The notes under the pieces are model-generated. The model had not been told where the DNA came from and searched no databases. It saw only the letters and a program-made list of their open reading frames with translations. This document shows positions 19,729 through 29,374 of a DNA stretch of 64,000 nt, in pieces (the stretch's first letter is position 1; every line of letters begins with the position of its first letter). The stretch is from Prorocentrum cordatum (lineage: Eukaryota > Sar > Dinophyceae > Prorocentrales > Prorocentraceae). The stretch is from positions 456,156 to 520,155 of the forward strand of contig CAUYUJ010007280.1 of the NCBI GenBank assembly GCA_963575745.1, given 5' to 3'. The position numbers and the translations under genes are program-made.

Positions 19729-19878
19729 AAGGGGCCCCAGGACACACACACACACACACAGAAATACACACAAATAAAAAGATTCCCCATATGTTCCCAT
19801 ATTTTCTGGGTTCCTGCCTTCCCGCCCACTTCCCATATTTTCCCATCTTTTCAAGAGGATTCTTTCCCTCCTGAACAG
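19729..19878 (+). repeat. Interspersed element R, copy 2
   Basis: GAAGGGGCCCCAGGACACAC with an expanded (AC)n, AAATACACACAAATAAAAAG, TTCCCATATTTTCTGGGTTC, TTCCCATATTTTCCCATC and the end CCCTCCTGAACAG. Confidence 0.85.
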
Positions 19879-19879
19879 T

Positions 19880-20225
19880 CCGCTCTGCCAGGAAAGCGGC
19901 GGAGAGGCGGCAGGTCGCCGTGTGTCCGCAGGCCGGCCAACCAACACGTGCAGAGCGGCTGCGGGTGTCCGCCCACGCGCAACCCACCATGCTCGCGAAC
20001 TCGCCGTCACCGTGCATCGGGCGTTGGACAGGGAGGGTGGGGCGGACGAGGCACTGCCCAGTGCAGCGCACCTGGTGCGCGTGACGCACCTGGCCCGTGC
20101 GGCGCATCTCGCGGGCATCGCGCCGTCTCCCCCTCGCTGGGCGCGGGCAGCCGGGCCGGACAGCGGGGCGCGTGCTGCTCGGGCAAGGAGCAGCGATGGA
20201 CGGTGTCCCGCGCGGGTGACGCGCT
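19880..20225. other. Unassigned GC-rich sequence
   Basis: Frames on both strands are open without recognisable motifs. Confidence 0.35.
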
Positions 20226-20226
20226 G

Positions 20227-20445
20227 CACCCTCTGAGCTCCCTGAGCGCCAAGAGCAGCCCCCGGAGGGAGCGAAGAACGCCCACGGATGCCCCCAGAGG
20301 AGGCCCCAAGGAAGCTCCACGAAACCCTCCCTTTTCAGGATGCCCCAAAGAGGCCAGGATATCCCACCGATCCCACGGTGAACCGCAGGAGGCTCCCAGA
20401 GCCCCCAGGGGCGCCACAGGGGGGCGGCGCACAGACGATGACATG
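20227..20445. repeat. Degenerate CCCCAAAGAGGCC-type minisatellite, second block
   Basis: GGCCCCAAGGAAGCTCC, GCCCCAAAGAGGCCAGG and GGAGGCTCCCAGAGCCCCC resemble the block at 17.06 kb. Confidence 0.55.
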
Positions 20446-20449
20446 AACC

Positions 20450-21390
20450 CGCAGCGGACGACCTGGCCCCCGATCGGTCCTAAGTGAGCCGAGCGGGTGG
20501 CCTTTCGATGTTGGTCAAACCCAAACCCTTCCAAAACCATTCCGCGTCCTCATCGGTACTCTTCCTTCCCACCTGCATAAGCCCTCGTCATGCCCCTGCC
20601 CCTCTCCACTCCTTATGCCCCCTTTCCATGTTGTCCAGTCCCCTTCGTATCCCACCCGTCCGCTTCCTTGTGCGTGTTTATTATTTTCTGCCTCCCACGT
20701 CCTTGCCATCCGTCCCATCACCATTCCTTCACCTCCGTCTGTTCTGACCGTAGTCATGACGTTGCGAGGTGTTGTGTTCCTCCCCCTCCTGCTGCCTGTG
20801 TTGTGATTCCTCCCTTTCTCCTCGTCCCCCCCGGCCCCGACCCCTTTTTCGCACCTCCTTAGAAGCTCCTTGTTCTCCCATGCTCCTCCCGCCAACCCCA
20901 TCACCACCAATCATCATGGCCATCATAACCGTCACCACAATTAGCCCGAACTCCATCATCCGACATCACCGCCACCCGCAACCGCAGCAGGCCGGCCTGC
21001 CACTGCACGCCCCGACACGCGAGGCGGCAGCCGCTAGAGCGCGCTCTCGTATAGAGGGGGGAGCCCCATCGTAGGACAGACACGTCGGTGGCGCCAGGGC
21101 AAGCGCACGACGACCCAAGCCAGGGCCACGGCAACCCGTCAGGCGGGGCTGCGTTTGCCCTCGCAGGCGATGCAGCAACTGGGCAACCGAAGCAACGGGG
21201 GCGTGGTCGCCCTTGAAGATGTGTGTCATTGGATGTGGCATATACGTGATGACGCTGGTTGCCTCACAAAGGTCAGCCGCCCAAGTGCCCGAACGTTCAT
21301 CGGCCACTCCGTGGCATATTCGCCTGCTCCTATTGCCCTGCGCTTGCTACTCTTGCTCATCATCGCGCACCCCCTCCTTTCCCCGTTATC
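20450..21390. other. Unassigned mixed sequence
   Basis: Pyrimidine-rich between 20,560 and 20,900, otherwise mixed. No recognised gene, and competing frames on both strands. Confidence 0.4.
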
Positions 21391-21397
21391 CTTGCCT

Positions 21398-21425
21398 TTT
21401 CTCCTCCTCCTCCTCCTCCTCCTCC

Positions 21426-21497
<72 letters not shown>

Positions 21498-21512
21498 CCA
21501 TCATCATTTTCG
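21398..21512. repeat. (CCT)n followed by (ATC)n microsatellite
   Basis: CTCCTCCTCCTC passes into about 80 bp of ATCATCATC with two ACC interruptions. Confidence 0.95.
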
Positions 21513-21767
21513 TACCCCTCGTCTTGCTCATCTGTTTCCCCTTGCCTCCCCATTCCTTCTCTCGAGCCCTTCTGCCTTATTCTCATACTGTATGCGTAAA
21601 TCTGCAAATGCTCCAACTCTGCCACCCAGCCGGTCGATAGGCTAGGGAACCAATCTGAAAGAGCCCATCCTAACTCAGCACACGAACTATGCAAATTCAG
21701 CTCGTAAGCTCTCAACAAGGACTATTTGCCGTCGACGTTGCAAGATGAGCGGCAGGAGTGGGACGGG

Positions 21768-21807
<40 letters not shown>

Positions 21808-21832
21808 GCACACACACACACACACACACACC
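21768..21832. repeat. (CA)n microsatellite
   Basis: CACACACACA run with a few CG interruptions (CACGCACGCAC). Confidence 0.95.
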
Positions 21833-21884
21833 TCTTCGAGGGGCAACGAGAGGGGGGGACTGGCATAGGGAATGATGCATCGAC

Positions 21885-22420
21885 CTGGAATCGGCGGTAC
21901 ATCGCCGATAGATCGGCTATAGGCCTCCGATCGTGGAGCCGCACGTTCCTTGGCAGGTTGGGGCTGTCGGGCCCCTATCGGCGATCAATGGGTGATCGGG
22001 GGTCGATGCATCCCCCATATGCCTATCCTCCCCTATCGTTGCCCCTGACTCTTCCCCGCGGCGCGCCTCTTCTAAGACGAAGCCACTACGAGGACAGCGT
22101 CGGACGAAGATCAATCGCGAAGCTCTGGGACCCGGCGGTTCTGGGAAGTGTCTCTGGCGCCGCGCCCTTCTCGGAACGCTCCGGAACGCTCCGAGAGCGT
22201 TCTGGAACGCTCTTGGAACGGATCGCCCTCTCGCCCTGGCCCCGTCCGATCCTCTCCCAACGTGGACCCCCAGATCGGCGGCGAGCCCAGGGGGCGACCC
22301 AGCGAATGCGAATGCGCGAATGCGCGGATGCGCGCTGTGTCCCGCCGGGGGCGGCCGACCCGCGAGGGGTGGAGCGCGTGGGCCGCCGCCCTCACCTGAT
22401 CTTGTACTTCGTGACATCCT
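21885..22420. other. Family Q-like palindrome, then unassigned sequence
   Basis: AATCGGCGGTACATCGCCGA and AGATCGGCTATAGGCC near 21,890-21,930 resemble family Q words. At 22,160-22,230 GGAACGCTCCGGAACGCTCC / GAGAGCGTTCTGGAACGC repeats occur. At 22,305-22,335 GCGAATGCGCGAATGCGCGG is a short tandem. Confidence 0.45.
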
Positions 22421-22524
22421 CCCCCAGATTTTCCAAATTGCCTGAAAAATCGAACCACGATTCATGCATACCTGCGGCCGTAAGAAAACTTCGAATATCG
22501 TCTGCCCACCGGCTCTTGGACAGA

Positions 22525-22640
22525 CCCCCTCGTATCGTGACAAGATCACGACGGGCGTGCTCGTGCTGCTAGTTTTGGGGGGCCCTCGCCAGGGCCCCGG
22601 GGCCGTCGAACCACGACCCGGGGCGAGAAACCCGAGCCTG
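22525..22640 (+). mobile_element. Family B variant, left part (B7)
   Basis: CCCCTCGTATCGTGACAAGA, TCACGACGGGCGTGCTCGTG, CCCTCGCCAGGGCCCCGGGG, CCGTCGAACCACGACCCGGG. A near duplicate lies at 22.84 kb, and CAGATCGGCGGCGAGC precedes each. Confidence 0.65.
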
Positions 22641-22839
22641 GCCATCGCTCGGACGTCCATTCCCCGTGCTTTTTGTTGGTTTCGTTCGTGCGTGGTTTTT
22701 CCCCAAATGATCAAGGATGCTCCTCGCCGAAGGAAAAATGCACACGTCGGGACTGCCAGGGGCCGCGCATGGAACAAAAACAAGACGCCGGACCTTGGGG
22801 AATGTGGACCCCCAGATCGGCGGCGAGCACAGGGGGCGA

Positions 22840-22985
22840 CCCAAACCCCCTCGCACCGCGACAAGATCACGACGGGCGTGCTCGTGCCGCTAGTCTAGGG
22901 GCCCTCGCCAGGGCCCCGGGGCCGTCGAACCACGACCCGGGGCGAGAAACCCAAGCTGGGGAAGGGGTCGGGACTTCCAGGGACA
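22840..22985 (+). mobile_element. Family B variant (B8)
   Basis: Near-identical to 22,525-22,640 in its first 100 bp and longer on the right (GGGGAAGGGGTCGGGACTTC, CAGGGACAGCGC). It runs directly into family C copy C2. Confidence 0.7.
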
Positions 22986-22989
22986 GCGC

Positions 22990-23232
22990 ATTTGAGCAGG
23001 GACCGACCGTCCCGGCATTCCTATAGTCATACCACGACATGTTCTTAGAACCCAAAAATGTTCTGCTCTAAGAACAAAAACAATGTTCTTAGAACATAAA
23101 CCCGACGTGTTAAAGCAAGACCGTCCCAGCCAGAAACGTTCTAAGAACATTTCGTGGAAACCACAAAAGGTTCTTAGAACATTGTTTGGTAGGGCTACAG
23201 GCGAGCCAGGAGGCTTCGCCACTGCTTGACGC
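22990..23232 (+). mobile_element. Family C element (C2)
   Basis: TTGAGCAGGGACCGACCGTC, CATTCCTATAGTCATACCAC, three GTTCTTAGAAC-type words, CCCGACGTGTTAAAGCAAGA, GGCGAGCCAGGAGGCTTCGC and the end CACTGCTTGA. The terminal TTGAGCAG/CTGCTTGA pair is best preserved here. Confidence 0.9.
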
Positions 23233-23234
23233 AT

Positions 23235-23836
23235 GGAACAAAAACAAGACGCCGGACCTAGGGGAATGTGGACACCCAGGTCGGCGGCGAGCACAGGGGG
23301 CGAATGCGGAGGGGAGCGGGCCTTCTCAGAAGGCCCGGAAGGCCTCCGGCCTGTTCGCAAACATGTTCTGGGCCTTCTGGAGGCAAAGATTTTACTTCTC
23401 GGAAGGCCGGAAGGCCTCCGAAGCTCCTGAGAAACCACGCCGCCCTCTGAGAGGGTCTGCCTCCCCCGGGCACGACCCGCCGACCAGAGATCTGGACCCC
23501 TTTTCCCCGGGGGCCGGCTTCCTGGGCGCGCTCTTTGACCCTCTGGGGCCCCGCGGGGGCCCCTGGAGGCCGAAGACTACCAGACAAGTCCCACGTAGCC
23601 TCGTCTCTGTCAGGGGAGCGTGGTGACTATAAGGTGTGCCCGAAAACCTGCCCGAGTGTGAGCGAGACCGGCGCCCGAAATTTTCCGACCGCGCCGAAGT
23701 GTGACCGAAACGTTTCATCCGAAGCCAATGCGATTTTCAGTGTCGGTCGCAATTCTGGTCGCACTACGTTTTCGATCACAACTTCGGGCACCGTTCGGTT
23801 GCGCCTTATTCTGTCACAAGCCTTTCTGGCACCCAG
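23235..23836. other. Unassigned sequence with GGAAGGCCTCCG words
   Basis: CCGGAAGGCCTCCGGCC and GGCCGGAAGGCCTCCGAAG form local inverted words at 23,325-23,430. A weak family B-like stretch lies at 23,470-23,590. The remainder is unassigned. Confidence 0.45.
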
Positions 23837-23837
23837 A

Positions 23838-24012
23838 CCCCCCACGTCGTCAGCACGTCGACCCCAAGAGGTCTGGACCCTTTCCTCGGGACTGATTCCT
23901 CATCCAGAATCGCTTCTTGACGATCCCGAGGCCCAGTACGGGCCCCCGGAGGCCGAACATAGTGAAACACCTGCCGTCCCGATTTTTCCACCACGCGGGG
24001 GGGGGTCTGGGC
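23838..24012 (-). mobile_element. Family B element (B9)
   Basis: CCCAGACCCCCCACGTCGTC, GAGGTCTGGACCCTTTCCTC, AGAATCGCTTCTTGACGATC, CCCCCGGAGGCCGAACATAG and the right end CACCACGCGG...GTCTGGG. Confidence 0.75.
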
Positions 24013-24157
24013 AAGTAGGGAGCTGGGCGCCATGCCACCTTTGTAGAGGCCGAGCAGCCGCAGGAGAGAGGGCCAGACGACGGCCGAGGCAGCGTCGGGG
24101 TGTGCGCTCGTCGGCACAGCAGGTGGCCTCCGATGATGGGGTCCGAGCAGATTTAGG

Positions 24158-24312
24158 TCGGGCATGTCCTCCTACAGGCGGATTCTGGGCGAAAGTAATG
24201 AAAAAAACACAAATATCCACAAATCATCAAACATAGTTAAACAATCGTCGACGGATTATTTTGAACTATATTTGAATTTTCCTCCTGTAGAGGGACAGGC
24301 CCGACTTCAGAG
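24158..24312. mobile_element. Complete family H element (H2)
   Basis: GTCGGGCATGTCCTCCTACA-GGCGGAT on the left and CCTCCTGTAGAGGGACAGG-CCCGAC on the right are inverted ends. The interior is AT-rich (AACATAGTTAAACAATCGTC, GGATTATTTTGAACTATA). Other copies at 8.03, 44.09, 50.92 and 61.26 kb. Confidence 0.85.
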
Positions 24313-24324
24313 TAAATGGTGTCG

Positions 24325-24410
24325 GAGGGTCTCGCCACATCGCCGATACATCGGCGATGCATAGCCGAGGCATCGGCGACGAATCGGCGATGCGCTGGCG
24401 GCGTCGGCAA
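24325..24410. repeat. Family Q palindrome cluster
   Basis: CACATCGCCGATACATCGGC, GATGCATAGCCGAGGCATCG and GCGACGAATCGGCGATGCGC: repeated CATCGGCGATG-type words in both orientations. Confidence 0.7.
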
Positions 24411-24411
24411 T

Positions 24412-24925
24412 GCATACTGCGACCAAGTGATTCAGCAAAAGATGGCGGCGACGATTAAACAAACAGTTCTTCTGGACCGAAGCCTAATAAACAAACAAAC
24501 CATTACAAATATTAGCGAGTAACAAACGGCTGGAATTAAAAAGCACACCAGACCAAAACATATTTCAATACGATTTAGTGCCTGCTGTCCGGCTGGGTTT
24601 CCGATTTCGAGTTCCGGAAATGACAAGACAGGCCTGAATCGAATCATATGTGCAATCACGAATCGAATTCAACTTACTATTGGAATAAGACAAGCCATAA
24701 CTGAATCATCAGGTGCAATCATAAGACAAGCCAGAATATAATCATCAATGAAATCATAAGTGCAATCGAGTTTCGGGAATAACGAGACATATGTTATCAA
24801 GTGCAAATCATAAGCCACGTTCAAACATTATTCATTTGATTGGCCGGTTACTGGTACCAATATCTAACAGTCGTCTTCACTGCGCCAACAGATGCATCAC
24901 CCTTTGGATTCGCGCATATGCTATA
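24412..24925. repeat. AT-rich island with degenerate about 35-bp repeats
   Basis: AAGACAAGCCATAACTGAAT / AAGACAAGCCAGAATATAAT and CATCAGGTGCAATCATAAG / CATAAGTGCAATCGAG repeat between about 24,630 and 24,830. GC content is far below that of the surroundings. No ORF of note. Confidence 0.6.
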
Positions 24926-24930
24926 GATAA

Positions 24931-24935
24931 AGGGA

Positions 24936-24966
<31 letters not shown>
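24931..24966. repeat. (GA)n microsatellite
   Basis: GAGAGAGAGAGAGAGAGA run. Confidence 0.95.
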
Positions 24967-24997
24967 CAAGAGAGAATGATGCGACTCCGTGCCCCGC

Positions 24998-25070
24998 CTC
25001 CTCTTCCTCCTCCTCCTCCTCCTCCTCCTCCTCCTCCTCCTCCCCCCTCCTCCTCCTCCTCCCTCGCCTC
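24998..25070. repeat. (CCT)n tract
   Basis: CCTCCTCCTCCTCCTCCTCC with a CCCCCC interruption. Confidence 0.95.
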
Positions 25071-25229
25071 CCTCGCACTTCGGTTCGCTCCGTCGGCCGC
25101 CGCGGCCCATGCCCGAGGGGCGCGAGGGGGCGACGAAGAAAAAATAGGCTCCGGAGCTGGGGAACATGTGCAGTCGCTGCCTGGACAGTGGGGTGGCGGG
25201 ACCCCACCTGGGAGTTGGCTCATCATCTG

Positions 25230-25375
25230 CTCGCGTTCGGCGACGCCGGCGTGGAGAACATTCGGCCCCACATCGCGCCGCATCGCCGACGCATCGCCGA
25301 TGCATCGGCGATGCGGCGCGATCCTCCGACCCCGCCTGCTCCGACCCCGTCCAGGAGGCCAAAGAACAGGGCACG
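25230..25375. repeat. Family Q element with 51-bp palindrome
   Basis: At 25,272-25,322 ATCGCGCCGCATCGCCGA is mirrored by TCGGCGATGCGGCGCGAT. Inside lies a perfect 22-bp palindrome at 25,292-25,313 (CATCGCCGATG followed by CATCGGCGATG). The right flank (CTCCGACCCCGTCCAGGAGG) matches the copy at 7.1-7.27 kb. Confidence 0.8.
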
Positions 25376-25495
25376 ACGCGCGGAGCGCGCCAGGGGCGGC
25401 GCCGGAGGCGCCGCCGAGGGGCCCCAGCGCCGATCCGAGAAATCCGCGCGGACCTCCGAATTTTTATGTTTATGTCACTTTTTGTTCCCCTAATC
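25375..25495. mobile_element. Family A right half (A5)
   Basis: Starts within the core hairpin (GCGCGGAGCGCGCCAGGGGC), keeps the second GGA-loop hairpin, then CCAGCGCCGATCCGAGAAAT, CCGCGCGGACCTCCGAATTT, TATGTCACTTTTTGTTCCCC and TAAT. The left arm is missing: a family Q element abuts exactly where it should begin. Confidence 0.85.
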
Positions 25496-25577
25496 TTGCA
25501 ATCAGTCACCCTCTCCGCATGCACGGCACGCATGTGATCCCAGGAATTGCGCCCATTGGCGGTGTATGGCCGCTTCC

Positions 25578-25961
25578 GGCCTTCGGGGAGCCCTCACCAG
25601 GCCCCAGGACAGGGAACACAAGGACTCGTGGTGCAAAAGCCCATCCAAGCCGCCTGGAGAACAAGACTTCAGTGACTCAACAGTAGAGGAAGAAAAAAGA
25701 AAAAGTGGCATAAACAGAAACGTTTGGCGCTCCGCGCAGATTTCTCGGATCCGCGCTGGACCCCCCTCCATGGCGAGCGGAGCGCGTCAGGGGCGGCGCT
25801 GGAGGCGCCGCTGGGGTGCCCAGCGCCGATCCAAGAAATCCGCGTGGAGCGCTGGAAGTGTATGTTTATGTAGTTTTGTCTTCTTCGATTCTCGGCTTCT
25901 GGGGAGCCCTCACCAGGCCCCAGGACAGTGAACACATTGACTCGTGGTGCAAAGCCCGTGC
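25578..25961. repeat. Direct duplication flanking family A copy A6
   Basis: GGGGAGCCCTCACCAGGCCC, CAGGACAGGGAACACA and GACTCGTGGTGCAAA at 25,578-25,646 recur with few changes at 25,889-25,961. The two copies are about 311 bp apart and bracket A6. Confidence 0.8.
25688..25882. mobile_element. Family A element, variant subfamily (A6)
   Basis: GAAAAAGTGGCATAAACAGA, TTTGGCGCTCCGCGCAGATT, TCGGATCCGCGCTGGACCCC and mirrored AAATCCGCGTGGAGCGCTGG and TATGTTTATG. GGA-loop core hairpins are retained. The arms use GCGCTCCGCGCAG instead of TCGGAGGTCCGCG, a subfamily shared with A7 at 41.4 kb. Confidence 0.85.
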
Positions 25962-25964
25962 ACG

Positions 25965-26555
25965 CCGACGGGAGGGCAGCACACTCCAGTGACTCTGCAT
26001 GTGCCCACGACCGGGCCGTGAGAGAGTCTGCGTGGGCGTGCCGGAGGACAACGCGCGCCATGGAAACTCCCGCCGTGCTGTCGTGGGATCACAGCGACGG
26101 GAGGTTTCTGGTCGTGGGCCGCTCGGGCGTCCCCCGGCCGCAGGCGCGCGTCTGCCGCAAGGGGCGCCGCGAGGCCGGCGAAACCCACGGCAGGGGGACG
26201 GGGCGCGTCTGCCCGGCGGCGGCTTGCAGGGTCGGGAGCGTCCAAGAGGGGGGGGGGCGCAAGGCATGCAAGGCACGTGCGCGGACGAGGGGGCACCAAG
26301 AAGCGTATCGAAAGGAGAGGGGGGGCAGGGAGTCTGGCAGATTTCATGGCCCTGGCCATCGAAGGGTATCGAAAGAGGGTCGATCCCTGAACACGAGGGG
26401 TATCGATCGAGGGTTTCGAAGGAGGGGGCCGATCCCTGAAATCGAGACCTCAGGCCTTTCTGGGAGGCCATTCCAGGATTCGAATCCCAGAAGGCTGCGG
26501 CTAGTCGGGGGTTCTACTCCAGGAGTGGACTGCTGGGATTCGCTCAAAGCCTAGA
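25965..26555. other. Unassigned GC-rich sequence with a family N segment
   Basis: GGGAGCGTCCAAGAGG, a G-run and CATGCAAGGCACGTGCGCGG at 26,228-26,310 match family N. At 26,345-26,450 TATCGAAAGAGGGTCGATCC / GGGTATCGATCGAGGGTTTC repeats occur. Long overlapping frames on both strands are unrecognised. Confidence 0.45.
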
Positions 26556-26632
26556 AGCGGAGGAGGAGGAGGAGGAGGAGGAGGAGGAGGAGGAGGACGA
26601 GGAGGAGGAGGAGGAGGAGGAGGAGGAGGGCC
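26556..26632. repeat. (GGA)n tract
   Basis: About 75 bp of GGAGGAGGA with one GAC interruption. Confidence 0.95.
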
Positions 26633-26969
26633 TTCGTTTGCGGCGTCGGCCCCGAGTGGCACAAACTCCTCGGTCTGGCGGTCTGGCACGCGCGCCACCA
26701 CCCGGCCTGCCCGCGCCATGGGCCGAGCCAGAACTCCCCAACAACAAAGTCGCGGCCTCCTCTTCACGTATACAACTATACCGTGTACCTCTGTGGATGC
26801 GACCATACAGTCGGGGCGTCGATCTAAGGAACCCTAAATAAGGAACGAGGCCCCTACTTCCCATAAGTTAAACTTCGATTACATATCGAAAACCTAAGGA
26901 ACACATAAGGCAAGCTGCGAAACAATTCAGGAACACGGAGCCCCTCCCCAACGAAAAGGGTTCCTTCTT

Positions 26970-27236
26970 CAGCGCCCCCGCTGTACGCAACAGAGGAAGT
27001 CACGGGCCCACGTGTGCGCTGATCCCTCTCCGTTGTGCCGCCGGTGCGACCTGGAAGAAGAAGCTCAGCAGCACGCGGTGTGGCGAGGCGCTTGCTGCGC
27101 CCGGCAGCGGCTGCACCCAACCTCCGTGATCTCGGAGGCCCGCTGGCGAGCCCTCCCGCGGTACACGAGGCGCTGCGGCCTGCTAGGAGAGGGCCCGCGC
27201 CTCCTCGACCCACAGGCCGCCCTGTCGACCAGCTGA
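26970..27236 (+). pseudogene. LINE C-terminal zinc-motif remnant
   Basis: The frame from about 26,970 to the TGA at 27,236 reads a basic lead-in, then CADPSPLCRRCDLEEEAQQHAVWRG. That is a CxxC...HxxxW pattern of the kind found after the reverse transcriptase or RNase H region of many LINE-type elements (CPxC...E...H..W.C). The rest (about 50 residues, Arg/Leu-rich with WRALPRYTRRCGLLG) would suit the tail of such a protein. The true start is lost, because no ATG begins this reading. No reverse-transcriptase motif was found immediately upstream, where there is a GGA tract. It is read as a fragment of a retrotransposon unrelated in sequence to the larger one at 35-38.6 kb. A cellular zinc protein exon is the alternative. 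Confidence 0.45.
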
Positions 27237-27239
27237 CCC

Positions 27240-27515
27240 CCCGAGAGCGATCACCACCAAGACTGCGCCGACCCCACCGCCAGGACACTGTTGGCCTGCG
27301 GCCGCGGGCGGCGCCTGCCCTCACCGAGCGCACGAGCTGCCTGCCCGGGCGGCGCACGGCGACTACTGCCGAGCTGGGCACCGTCTCCACTGCGCGGCCC
27401 GCGTCCACGGCGGAGCGGCTCGTCCACGTGTTCGTCATCAGCGAAGCTGTGGTTGACGGGCGCCGAGCCCTCCTGGACGGCCAGATGGCATGGCCCCAAC
27501 CACAACATCCACTCG
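27240..27515. other. Unassigned GC-rich sequence
   Basis: Might belong to the same retroelement remnant, but no RNase H or endonuclease motif could be seen. Confidence 0.3.
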
Positions 27516-27516
27516 G

Positions 27517-27735
27517 GTCGGGCGAAAGGGGGGGATAGCAAAGGGGGGGGTGAGAATCAGCTTATAGTAGTAGCTGATTTTCCCGGCGCCTCCCGGCGCC
27601 AGAGGCGACTATGTATCGAGGAATGGGCCCCTCGGTGAGGCCTAGACCAGCTGCATGCAGCAAATGTCGTACCCCCCCCTTCCCAATCCCCCCCTTTCGT
27701 CCGGCCCGATCCACGCAGTCGTAGTCCTCACCCCC
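27517..27735. mobile_element. Family G terminal-inverted-repeat element (G1)
   Basis: The left end GGTCGGGCGAAAGGGGGGGA and right end CCCCCCTTTCGTCCGGCCCG are inverted. The interior GTGAGAATCAGCTTATAG, TTTTCCCGGCGCCTCCCGGC, GAATGGGCCCCTCGGTGAGG and CCAGCTGCATGCAGCAAATG is shared with the copy at 61.04 kb. Confidence 0.85.
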
Positions 27736-27739
27736 CCGT

Positions 27740-28390
27740 CTCGAACGCCCCGAACACTGCGTCGCCACTGTCCGTCGTCCAGCAGCCGGGCCCGCGTCGG
27801 CACCAGGGCGCCGCTTCCAGGACAAGTGGCGCCCGGGCATCCAATTGTCGATGTGCGGGGCCCCCGGCTCCCGTCCCAAGGCTGGTTGTTCATCCCGAGT
27901 CGTTCTTCGACAATCTAGCCGCCTCGGTGTTCTCCAGGCGCCATGCGTCTGGGCTCGCCTCGGCCACAGCGAGGGGTGCGCCACTACCCGGCCCCATAGG
28001 GGGGAGACGAACGCCACACGAGGGCAAGAAACGTGCCGGGGGGGGGGGGGGGCGGACCGCGGACTCGCGCTCGTGTTTCCGCAAATGCGCCGAAACAATA
28101 AATCCTACCAGGATATCCAGGGGGCCAAGGAAGGGCGATACCACCACTAGAGGCCAGTGCCAACATGGTCTCTCTTGCGTGGTGTGCCCCCCGATATCCA
28201 GCTTGGGGGGGGCACCGTGGACGCTGGTGGTGGTGCTGCTTCCCTTCCCTCGGACACCCTCCAGGGGCACCCAGTCGAGTGAACACCGTCAGAACTCCAG
28301 TTTGCGGCAGCCTCGTCGACCATCACCCCCCGTTTGGGTGGGGAGGGTTAATTCAACATCGTTGATGAATCTTGGGTTTCCACTGGTCCT
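27740..28390. other. Unassigned GC-rich sequence
   Basis: A short family B-like piece (CCCGTCCCAAGGCTGGTTGT, TCATCCCGAGTCGTTCTTCG) lies at about 27,870-27,915. The rest shows no recognised gene. Confidence 0.4.
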
Positions 28391-28391
28391 C

Positions 28392-28552
28392 GACCACCTC
28401 CTCCTCCTCCTCCTCCTCCTCCTCCTCCTCCTCCTCCTCCCTCCTCCTCCCTCTTGCTGATGTTCCTCCTCCTCCTCTTCCTTTGTCTCCTCCTCCTCCT
28501 CCTCCTCCTCCTCCTCCTCCTCCTTCTCCTCGTCCTCCTCCTCCTCGAATCT
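28392..28552. repeat. (CCT)n tract
   Basis: About 150 bp of CTCCTCCTCC with a TTGCTGATG interruption. Confidence 0.95.
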
Positions 28553-28554
28553 CC

Positions 28555-28930
28555 GATAGCATCCGCCGTAGCGCACAAAATGGTGGCGGCACCACAACCT
28601 GCCATCACAGCTGGCGTTGCAGGCACAAGAACGGCCCCCTCCTTGTTTGCGTGCGCCTCCGTAGTCGCGCCATGAACGGCCAGATCCACCCACCCACGCT
28701 GCGCTGCAATCGCAGCGCCCCTCGGCCATCACCCTGGGCGGCGTTGGGCGAGCCAGCGCACGTCTCCACGGATTGCCACATCAGTGCGCCTGAGCACGGA
28801 TGAGACCAATGTGCCGCTTTCCCTACAGTTTTAAAGGTACGATAGGTGTGTTTCGCTTCAGGCGATCTCACTACACCATGAAAACTAGCTTGGCGAATGA
28901 CCCAACCAGATGAAATTGTGACACATGTGG
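28555..28930. other. Unassigned sequence
   Basis: No repeat family or supported gene seen. The 422-codon minus frame here extends into the GGA and family J repeats and is rejected. Confidence 0.35.
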
Positions 28931-28939
28931 TTACCGCCC

Positions 28940-29240
28940 CTGTCGCCTCGGCCTTCGGTGAAACTCCCTGCGGGGGCCACGATATGCAAGAAGCGCGTGC
29001 CGGATTAAAAGCGGGTGCGACATGCAAACCTGGCAGTGAAGCCTTCGGGGGAGCTCCCATCGCGGCCACGACACACGTGACTGGTGTGTCGTTGTGGTGG
29101 CGCCCTGCCGCTGGGACCTCTACTGGTGGAGCGCCCCGTGGGGCCACGAACCGTGCAAGGCGCGTGCCGAATGTGGGGCGGCGCCGCCATGTGCGGGCCC
29201 TTCGGGGGAGCTCCAGTCGCGAACACGAAACACGTGAGCG
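28940..29240. repeat. Family J minisatellite, second block
   Basis: CCTTCGGGGGAGCTCCCATC-type starts near 28,950, 29,042, 29,125 and 29,197. Each is followed by GCGGCCACGACACACGTGA-like sequence and GGCGCGTGCCG. Same family as 7.7 kb. Confidence 0.75.
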
Positions 29241-29247
29241 GTGCGCC

Positions 29248-29345
29248 GAAAGAGGAGGAGGAGGAGGAGGAGGAGGAGGAGGAGGAGGAGGAGGAGGAGG
29301 AGGAGGAGGAGGAGGAGGCGCAGGAGGAAGAAGGAGGAGGAGGAC
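29248..29345. repeat. (GGA)n tract inside family J
   Basis: GGAGGAGGA run between two family J blocks. It begins right after a CGTGAGCGGTGCGCCGAAAG unit. Confidence 0.95.
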
Positions 29346-29374
29346 GAGGAGGAAGAGGTGGAGAGGAGAATGGG

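Noticed and set aside
26474-26491. GGATTCGAATCC resembling a tRNA T-loop
   Set aside because: It is a 12-bp palindrome. The stem bases expected around a T-loop do not pair correctly and no acceptor, D or anticodon arms can be built.
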